In this document: positions 58,177-64,000 of the stretch, piece after piece
Layout of the letters: every line of letters starts with the position of its first letter
Numbering within the stretch: position 1 is the stretch's first letter
NCBI GenBank assembly: GCA_023433275.1
Contig: JAEZDN010000125.1
Location: 23,479 to 87,478 of the forward strand
Length of the DNA stretch: 64,000 bases
Reading direction: 5' to 3'
From: Verrucomicrobiota bacterium
GTDB lineage: Bacteria; Verrucomicrobiota; Verrucomicrobiia; Opitutales; Opitutaceae
The notes under the pieces: model-generated
Database searches by the model: none
Told to the model about the DNA's origin: nothing
Seen by the model: the letters and a program-made list of their open reading frames with translations, nothing else
Translations under genes and position numbers: made by a program

Positions 58177-59172
58177 TTACTGCAAGGATGCCGCCAAGGC
58201 GCGCAGGCGGGGCCACTGGGATTCGGGGATGGCCGCGCCGAGATGCTGGACGCATTCGGCGCCGAGGGCGGAGCCGAGCGCGCCGGCACCGGCGAGGGAT
58301 TTCCCGCGCAGGTAACCGAAGAGAAAACCGCCGGCCCAGGCGTCGCCGGCGCCGGTGGTGTCGGCCACGCGCGAGACTTTGACGGGGGCAATGCGGTGCA
58401 ATTCGGACCCGCGGGCAACCCAGGCGCCGTCCTTGCCGATTTTGACGGCGGCGACGCCACCGAAGGCGGCGATCTCGCGGGCGTAGGCGTCAAAGGTGGC
58501 TTCCTTCTGGAAGAGCGCCTTGGCCTCGTCCTCGTTGGCGAACACGATGTCCACGCCCTGTTTCAGCTGATCGAGAATCCAGTCGCGGGCGACATTCACC
58601 ACTTCGAAGGAGGAGAGCTCGAGGCTGATGGTGCAACCGGCGGCGCGAGCGGTGTCGGCGACCTTTTGGGCGAGGGCGGGATTGAAGAGCAGGTAGCCCT
58701 CGATGTGCGCGTGGCGGGCGCCCTGGAAATCGGCGACGGAAATCTCGTCGGGGCTGAGCGTCATGGCGGCGCCGAGATGCGTACGCATCGTGCGCTGGCC
58801 GTCGGCGGTGACCATGGAAAGGCAGCGGCCGTGGGGGAGATTCGTGCGCTTGAAACGCGAGCCGTCGCCGCCGGCGGCGATGAAATTGGTGCGATAGTCC
58901 TCGGCGGTTTTGTCGGCGCCGGTCTTGCCGACGTAGGTCGTGCGCAGGCCGAGTTTGGTGGCGCCGAGCACGGCGTTGGCGGCGGAACCGCCGGGGGTCA
59001 TGGCGACCGCGCCGCCGAGCTGGCCGAGGAGGCGGGCGATGTCCTCGTCATCGACCAGCACCATGCCGCCGATGTCGCCCGGGACATGGGCCCGGAGGAA
59101 GGCATCGTCGACATGCGCGATGAAATCCATGATGGGGTTGCCGATGCCGAGGAGTTCGAAGGAGGAGGACAT
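58177..59172 (-). CDS. PfkB-family kinase, adenosine-kinase-like
   Basis: 331 residues, ATG start. MTPGGSAANAVLGATKLG near residue 58 is the N-terminal PfkB signature, and VADTTGAGDAWAGGFLFGYL near 270 is the C-terminal DTxGAGD anion-hole and catalytic Asp motif. The length and the GNPIMDFIAHVDD start are typical of bacterial adenosine-kinase-like members. It would phosphorylate a nucleoside or sugar; adenosine would fit with removing the product of S-adenosylhomocysteine breakdown in the MetH cycle, but this is inference. Confidence 0.9.
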   Translation of the reverse strand: MSSSFELLGIGNPIMDFIAHVDDAFLRAHVPGDIGGMVLVDDEDIARLLGQLGGAVAMTPGGSAANAVLGATKLGLRTTYVGKTGADKTAEDYRTNFIAAGGDGSRFKRTNLPHGRCLSMVTADGQRTMRTHLGAAMTLSPDEISVADFQGARHAHIEGYLLFNPALAQKVADTARAAGCTISLELSSFEVVNVARDWILDQLKQGVDIVFANEDEAKALFQKEATFDAYAREIAAFGGVAAVKIGKDGAWVARGSELHRIAPVKVSRVADTTGAGDAWAGGFLFGYLRGKSLAGAGALGSALGAECVQHLGAAIPESQWPRLRALAASLQ

Positions 59173-59318
59173 GAAGTCGGATGTAAGGTTAAGAGGTCAC
59201 GAAACACACGAAATACGCGCAAAGGGGAAGGACTTCTTTTTGGCCGCGGACGATGCGGGTGGGCGCGGACGGCGGGAGCGCGATCGAGGACGGGCCCGCG
59301 CGATCCGGGTCAGAAAGC

Positions 59319-59699
59319 TCAGGTCACCGTCAGGTTCGTGGCGAGGATGGGCTCGTCGTCGACCTCGATGAGAATGGAGTAGTCCCCGGGTTGCTCGAAC
59401 TGGAGGTTGCGCAGTTCGTTGATCAGGTTGATGCGGTGCAGGGGCGACTGGGACTCGAACTCGCGGTGGAGGAGCTCGACCGGATTGGTGGGGTCGAGGC
59501 CCATGGACATCTTGATCCGGTGCGAGCCGGGCTGGACATCGGTCAGCGTAAGGAACCACACCATGTAGGGGTGGGTGACCGGGAAGGAGCGCGCCTTGAT
59601 GTTGGAGAAGACGCCGAGGATGGTGTGCTTGCCGGAGGCGGGGTCGATGTGGACACCATCGCAGGTGATCCAGGCGAGCAGGGAAGGTTTGGACTGCAC
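59319..59699 (-). CDS. DUF6941 family protein
   Basis: 126 residues with a GTG start. The pattern IDPASGKHTILGVFSNIKARSFP near residue 18, MVWFLTLTDVQPGSHRIKMSM near 45 and the end EQPGDYSILIEVDDEPILATNLTV fits the DUF6941 family of small beta-sandwich proteins. No signal peptide. No partner gene; isolated between the kinase and pyrG. Function unknown. Confidence 0.85.
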   Translation of the reverse strand: MQSKPSLLAWITCDGVHIDPASGKHTILGVFSNIKARSFPVTHPYMVWFLTLTDVQPGSHRIKMSMGLDPTNPVELLHREFESQSPLHRINLINELRNLQFEQPGDYSILIEVDDEPILATNLTVT

Positions 59700-59925
59700 G
59701 GGGCGACGATGAGGGGGAAGGGGGGTGCGGCAATCCCTTTTCCCTGGCGCGGGCTTGCGCGGCGCTGAGGAAAATCGCGGGTGCGGCCACGACCCTCCGC
59801 GGCGGGCCGGGACCGGCAGAAAGAGGCGCGGGCGGCGGGTGGTAGCAGGCCAAACCCGCCGGCAAATGGAAGGTGCGCCACCTTTTTCTTGTGTATGGAA
59901 AACGCGCCCGATTTAACCGCTGCCG

Positions 59926-61530
59926 ATGAAGTATATTTTCGTCACTGGCGGCGTGGTTTCCTCCCTGGGCAAGGGACTGACGGCGGGAGCGCTCGGCGCC
60001 CTGCTCGAGATGCGCGGTCTCACGGTGCGCATCCAGAAGTTCGATCCCTACCTGAACGTGGATCCGGGCACGATGAGCCCGTTCCAGCATGGCGAGGTGT
60101 ATGTGCTCGATGACGGAGCCGAGACCGACCTCGACCTCGGGCATTACGAGCGGTTCACGTCGGGCAAACTCTCGCGCGCGAACAGCCTTTCGTCCGGCCA
60201 GATCTACGAGGCCGTGATCGCGAAGGAGCGCCGCGGCGATTACCTGGGCAAGACGGTGCAGGTGATCCCGCACGTGACCAATGAGATCAAGGAACGCATC
60301 TTCCGCGGCGGCAAGGGCGTGGATGTGTTGATCACCGAAATTGGCGGCACGACCGGCGACATCGAGGGGCTCCCATTCCTCGAGGCGCTGCGGCAGTTCG
60401 CGCTCGAGGTCGGCCCCAAGGAATGTGTTTTCATCCATGTCACGCTCGTGCCGTTCGTGACCGCCGCGGGCGAGTTGAAGACCAAGCCGACGCAGCAGAG
60501 CGTGGCGAAGCTGCGCGAGATCGGCATCCAGCCGCACCTGCTGGTGTGCCGGTGCGAGAAGCCGCTGACGCTCGAAATGCGCGAGAAGCTCTCGATGTTC
60601 TGCAACGTCCCGGTGAAGGCGGTGTTCGCGGCCGAGGACGTCGAGTCCTCGATCTACGAGCTGCCGATCATGCTGCAAAAACAGGGCATGGACCAGCACG
60701 TGTGCGAATTGCTGGGCATCAAGGCGCGGCCGAACCCGAAGAACATCTGGGCGGACATCGTGGAGCGGATCAAGTCGCCGAAGCACACGGTGAAGATCGG
60801 CGTGGTGGGCAAGTACATCGAGCTGCAGGACGCCTATAAGTCCGTTTATGAATCGCTCGCGCACGCCGGCATCGCGAATCATGCGCGCGTGGAGGTTGTG
60901 CGGGTCGACGCCGAGGAACTCGAGACGAAGGCCGGGCTGGCGCAGCTCGGCAAGCTGGACGGCATCCTGGTGCCGGGTGGGTTCGGCGACCGCGGCATCG
61001 AGGGCAAGATCGCCGCGGCGGGTTACGCCCGGAAGAACAAGATTCCCTATTATGGCCTGTGCCTCGGCATGCAGGTCGCCGTGATCGAGTTTGCGCGAAA
61101 CGTGCTCGGGCTGAAAAAGGCGAACTCGATGGAGTTTGAGCCCGCGACGACCGAGCCGGTCATTGCGCTCATGGACGAGCAGCGCAACGTCGTCCAGAAG
61201 GGCGGCACGATGCGTCTCGGGGCCTATGCGTGCGCGCTCAAGCCCGGCACCCTCGCCCGCAAGGCGTACGGGGCGGAGACCGTGACGGAGCGCCATCGTC
61301 ACCGTTACGAGGTGAACAACGATTACATCGAGCGCCTGGAAAAGGGCGGCATGGTCATCTCGGGCTGGAATCCGAAGCGCGGACTGGTCGAGATCACGGA
61401 ATTGAAGGCAAAGGATCATCCCTGGTTCCTCGGGGTGCAGAGCCATCCGGAATTCCAATCCAAGCCCAACCGCGCGCACCCGCTGTTCGCCGCATTCATC
61501 GCCGCGGCGATCAAGCGGCAGAAGAAGTAG
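59926..61530 (+). CDS. pyrG: CTP synthase
   Basis: 534 residues, full length. The amidoligase domain starts MKYIFVTGGVVSSLGKGL (P-loop) with LNVDPGTMSPFQHGEVYV near residue 43 and TEIGGTTGDIEGLPFLEA near 138. The glutamine amidotransferase domain has GGFGDRGIEGKI near 350, the nucleophile Cys in YGLCLGMQ near 380, and the late His-Pro-Glu in QSHPEFQSKP near 505. It converts UTP and glutamine to CTP. The upstream 226 bases hold a short AT-rich stretch ending near 59895 that may be the promoter. Followed by kdsA 111 bases later. Confidence 0.98.
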   Translation: MKYIFVTGGVVSSLGKGLTAGALGALLEMRGLTVRIQKFDPYLNVDPGTMSPFQHGEVYVLDDGAETDLDLGHYERFTSGKLSRANSLSSGQIYEAVIAKERRGDYLGKTVQVIPHVTNEIKERIFRGGKGVDVLITEIGGTTGDIEGLPFLEALRQFALEVGPKECVFIHVTLVPFVTAAGELKTKPTQQSVAKLREIGIQPHLLVCRCEKPLTLEMREKLSMFCNVPVKAVFAAEDVESSIYELPIMLQKQGMDQHVCELLGIKARPNPKNIWADIVERIKSPKHTVKIGVVGKYIELQDAYKSVYESLAHAGIANHARVEVVRVDAEELETKAGLAQLGKLDGILVPGGFGDRGIEGKIAAAGYARKNKIPYYGLCLGMQVAVIEFARNVLGLKKANSMEFEPATTEPVIALMDEQRNVVQKGGTMRLGAYACALKPGTLARKAYGAETVTERHRHRYEVNNDYIERLEKGGMVISGWNPKRGLVEITELKAKDHPWFLGVQSHPEFQSKPNRAHPLFAAFIAAAIKRQKK

Positions 61531-61534
61531 TTTG

Positions 61535-61626
61535 AAACCACGAATGGACACGAATGGACCCGCATGCCTGAGGGGCGATGTCCGCCGGGTCCGGCCTTCG
61601 GGTGAATTCGTGTCCATTCGAGGTTA
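61535..61626. repeat. Inverted repeat GAATGGACACGAAT between pyrG and kdsA
   Basis: Arms 61535-61560 and 61601-61626 are complementary with few mismatches; both contain GAATGGACACGAAT and end in ACC. The 40-base loop is GC-rich. Same family as 14111-14205. It separates two genes that are commonly adjacent in Gram-negative bacteria. Confidence 0.85.
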
Positions 61627-61641
61627 ACCCTTCCTGTTTTC

Positions 61642-62433
61642 ATGCTCTTCGATCCCAAGAAACTTCTCCTGATCGCCGGACCGTGCTCGCTCGAGAATGA
61701 GACGGTGTGCCGGGCGGTGGCGGAGGCGCTGGTCAAGCTCGGGAAGAAGCACCGCGAGCTGTCCATTGTGTTCAAGGGTTCGTTCGACAAGGCGAACCGG
61801 ACCTCGCTGGGCGGACGCGGCACGGGACTGAAGGAGGGGCTGCGGCTGCTGGCGCTGATCAAGAAGGAATATGGTTTCCCGGTGCTGACGGACATCCATG
61901 AGCGCGACCAATGTGCGAAGGTCGCGAAAGTGTGCGACGTGCTGCAGATCCCGGCGTTCCTGTGCCGGCAGACCGACTTGCTGGTGGCCGCGGCGAAGAC
62001 CGGCGCGGTGGTGAACGTGAAGAAGGGCCAGTTTCTCTCGCCGCAGGAAATGGAGTTTGTCGTCAGCAAGTTGCGCCAGAGCAAGGCGGCCGAGATCTGG
62101 CAGACCGACCGGGGCACGACGTTTGGTTATCAGAACCTGGTGGTGGACATGCGTTCGTTCGCGATCATGCGGGCGCACGGCACGCCGACGGTTTTCGATG
62201 CGACGCACAGTGTGCAGCTGCCGGGGGCCGCGGGTGGAAAGAGCGGGGGCAAGCGCGAGTTTGTCCCGCCGCTGGCGCGGGCGGCGGTGGCGGCAGGGGC
62301 GGATGGGCTCTTCATCGAGACGCATCCGGATCCGGCCCAGGCCATTTCGGATGCTGCCAGCCAGATCCCGCTCGCCGAGCTGCCGGAATTGGTCGGCAGC
62401 TGCGTGGCCGTGTGGCGGGCGCTGCGCGGTTGA
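61642..62433 (+). CDS. kdsA: 3-deoxy-8-phosphooctulonate synthase
   Basis: 263 residues, ATG start. LIAGPCSLEN near residue 9, FKGSFDKANRTSLGGRG near 44, LTDIHE near 77, and FDATHSVQLPG near 187 are all family blocks. It condenses arabinose-5-phosphate with phosphoenolpyruvate to give Kdo-8-phosphate for lipopolysaccharide. Its presence argues for a Gram-negative envelope. No N-terminal extension or fusion. Whether metal dependent cannot be told with certainty. Confidence 0.97.
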   Translation: MLFDPKKLLLIAGPCSLENETVCRAVAEALVKLGKKHRELSIVFKGSFDKANRTSLGGRGTGLKEGLRLLALIKKEYGFPVLTDIHERDQCAKVAKVCDVLQIPAFLCRQTDLLVAAAKTGAVVNVKKGQFLSPQEMEFVVSKLRQSKAAEIWQTDRGTTFGYQNLVVDMRSFAIMRAHGTPTVFDATHSVQLPGAAGGKSGGKREFVPPLARAAVAAGADGLFIETHPDPAQAISDAASQIPLAELPELVGSCVAVWRALRG

Positions 62434-62741
62434 AGCGCGCAGAATCTTTCCGCTTCGAATTTGGGTCGGCGGGAGATCGCGGGCGGCGATGACGGCGCGA
62501 TCTGCGGAGGACCGAGCGAACGTCACGCGCGGGATTTGTCTGCGGCGGCGAAGGGGAAGAACGCGAGCGTCCCTGGCACATCCCGTCCCTTGCGGTTCGC
62601 TGGTCACGACCCGCGGGCAAAGTCATTTAATAGACTACTTTGGGTGGGGGAGGCGGATCGTATCCTGACGATGGCGCGAGCGGCGCCGCAGCTCGAGGCC
62701 CTGCGGGTGGGGGAGGGTTTTCGACGCGTTGGCCGGGATGA
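62434..62741. other. Gap without recognised feature
   Basis: 308 bases between the converging kdsA and binding-protein genes. I see no credible gene, no strong hairpin followed by a T-run, and no copy of the window's repeat families. Confidence 0.6.
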
Positions 62742-63686
62742 TCAGCGCAACTTCAGGGCCTGGATGTGCGGTTCCTGCAAGTTCGCGGGCGTGATCACTT
62801 CGAAGCGGGTGCGGATCACGGGCGGCACGGTTTTTCCCTCGAGCAGGGCGTGGGCGCTTTCGACAGCCACGCGTCCCATGTCGGCGGGCAGCTGCGCGAC
62901 CCAGCCGTGGAGGGTGCCTTCGGCAAGGCCGGCGGCGGCGGCCTCGGTCAGATTGTAGCCGAACCCGACGAGCTTGATGGCCCCCGGCGTCGGGCCCTTG
63001 GCGAGGAGGTCGTGCATGGTCATGGTGCCCGGCGTGCTCGAGGCGAGGATGGCGGCGGCATCGGGATGTTTCGTCAGGAGGAACTGGGCGCGCGCGGGTT
63101 GCTCCTTCTTGGTGTTGCCAAGGAACACATCGCCGAAGACGGCGACCGAGGGGCGCGCGGCCTTGAGGGCGGTGATGGCGTGGTCCTCGCGGGCGGCGGT
63201 CACGAGGTTGCCCTGCGCGTGGCGGAGGACGGCGACCTTGGCGTTGTCGCCCACGAGTTCCGCGAGGAGGCGACCGGCCGCGGCGCCGGCGGCCTCGTGG
63301 TCGGTCGCGACGAACACGCTGGCGGTTTTGCCATTCAGGGGAGAATCGACCACGATGATCTTGATGCCGCTGACCGCCAGCGCGGCGGCGGGCAGGGCGA
63401 GGGTTTCCGCGTTGGTCGGCGCGAGGATGATGCATTCCACTTTCTGAGCCGCGAGAGCGTTGAGCATCTGGATCTGGATGCTGACGTCGGATTCCGTGGG
63501 CGGAGCCTTGACGATCAGCTCCACGCCGAGTTCGGCGGCGGCGGCGGTCGCGCCTTCCTCGATCACATTCCAGAACGGCGTGCGGCCCTTGAGAAGGAGG
63601 CCGACCTTGTGCGGGGCGGCGGATGCGTCGGGGGCGAGAACGCCGAGGGCGGTCGCGCAAAGGAGGGCAAGCGAGGGGTGGCGCAT
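62742..63686 (-). CDS. Periplasmic sugar-binding protein (RbsB/LacI-type fold)
   Basis: 314 residues from the ATG at 63686; an upstream in-frame start would add 14 residues before the signal. Signal peptide MRHPSLALLCATALGVLAPDASA. The mature protein starts KVGLLLKGRTPFWNVIEEGA, then ELIVKAPPTESDVSIQIQML and CIILAPTNAETLALP, IIVVDSPLN near residue 110, and VGFGYNLTEAAAAGLAEGTLHGWVAQLP near 250, all typical of ribose-type binding proteins. No permease or ATPase gene is beside it in the window; they may lie elsewhere, or the protein may serve a sensor. Confidence 0.9.
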   Translation of the reverse strand: MRHPSLALLCATALGVLAPDASAAPHKVGLLLKGRTPFWNVIEEGATAAAAELGVELIVKAPPTESDVSIQIQMLNALAAQKVECIILAPTNAETLALPAAALAVSGIKIIVVDSPLNGKTASVFVATDHEAAGAAAGRLLAELVGDNAKVAVLRHAQGNLVTAAREDHAITALKAARPSVAVFGDVFLGNTKKEQPARAQFLLTKHPDAAAILASSTPGTMTMHDLLAKGPTPGAIKLVGFGYNLTEAAAAGLAEGTLHGWVAQLPADMGRVAVESAHALLEGKTVPPVIRTRFEVITPANLQEPHIQALKLR

Positions 63687-63759
63687 GGGCAGGCGGAGGC
63701 TAGGCGCGGTATCGGCACAAGCGGGCACCGGCTGAAGGGGATTCTGAATCCGGGGCAGA

Positions 63760-63905
63760 CTTGTAGGGGCGTGGCTTGTCCACAGCCTCGTTTCCCGCAG
63801 CGAGCAAAAGCATCTGCCCGCACACCGCGCGAGCGCTCCTGCTGGTCCACGCCCTCGTTTCCCGCAGCGAGCAAAAGGGCGCGGTCAAGCCGCGCCCCTT
63901 GTAGC
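63760..63905. repeat. Direct and inverted repeats near the right edge
   Basis: A 25-base direct repeat (CTCGTTTCCCGCAGCGAGCA flanked by C and AAAG) occurs at 63786-63810 and 63853-63877, each copy with an internal CTCG/CGAG palindrome and both preceded by GTCCAC-like sequence. GTAGGGGCGTGGCTTGTCCA at 63763-63782 and GGGCGCGGTCAAGCCGCGCC at 63877-63896 followed by CCTTGTAG belong to the CCCCTAC-ended family. The window ends at 64000 without another gene. Confidence 0.8.
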
Positions 63906-64000
63906 TTGGATTGGGGTCAGAGCAGGGGTGAGCCCAACGGAACAGAGGTCCGGTAAACCGACCGCGCCCCAGAGAGCTATCGACTCCGCTGGTAGATCGG

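Overview
The window looks like chromosomal DNA of a high-GC, Gram-negative member of the Verrucomicrobiota, most likely an Opitutaceae-like bacterium. This is an inference from gene content. KdsA (Kdo synthesis), a TonB-dependent receptor with a C-terminal Phe and several AsmA- or lipoprotein-type envelope proteins indicate an outer membrane. A DUF1080 protein, a TAT-exported Gfo/Idh/MocA oxidoreductase, a HEAT-repeat lipoprotein ending in an F5/8C-like domain, a sulfatase homologue and a GldA/F/G-type ABC system with DUF4340 are typical of the Planctomycetota-Verrucomicrobiota group. No prophage, plasmid, insertion sequence, rRNA gene or CRISPR array is visible.

Layout. 1-3789 (minus): a sugar-nucleotide/glycosyltransferase operon (two epimerases, GT2, GT39-like). 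3997-8630 (plus): a small secreted protein, a zinc metallopeptidase coupled to an ATP-grasp ligase, and a split spermidine-synthase-like pair. 8670-13984: a rhomboid-like membrane protein lacking catalytic residues, a DUF4256 protein, a small secreted protein, an exported MBL hydrolase, a bacterial pentameric ligand-gated ion channel homologue and a MOSC protein. 14225-20862: divergent metH and btuB-like genes with a cobalamin riboswitch in the btuB leader. 21092-28486: an orphan MmeI-type target-recognition protein, recQ, ycaQ, a membrane coiled-coil protein and a PIN-PhoH ATPase. 28897-34530 (minus): HEAT lipoprotein, oxidoreductase, DUF6580, cobalamin adenosyltransferase and peptide deformylase. 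34612-38962 (plus): a two-gene membrane/coiled-coil system and a degenerate cation-exchanger-like protein. 40018-43016: DUF1080, SnoaL-like and pseudo-sulfatase genes. 43057-56413 (minus): hybrid histidine kinase, AsmA-like protein, DUF4340-GldG-GldF-GldA export or gliding-type ABC system, and birA. 56463-63686: small proteins, a PfkB-family kinase, DUF6941, pyrG-kdsA and a sugar-type periplasmic binding protein.

Vitamin B12 links several loci: BtuB-like uptake under a cobalamin riboswitch, B12-dependent methionine synthase MetH, and a PduO-type cobalamin adenosyltransferase. The adenosine-kinase-like PfkB protein could serve the same methyl cycle.

The most striking non-genic signal is a dense population of short palindromic repeats of at least six sequence families. 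They sit in intergenic gaps, between co-oriented operon genes, and even in frame inside genes. metH carries four such in-frame insertions in or next to its interdomain regions, and the sulfatase homologue carries one copy of a repeat also found twice between genes. No transposase that could move them is present in the window. Other notable points are several proteins with recognisable folds whose catalytic residues are missing (sulfatase, rhomboid, cation exchanger, trypsin-like domain).
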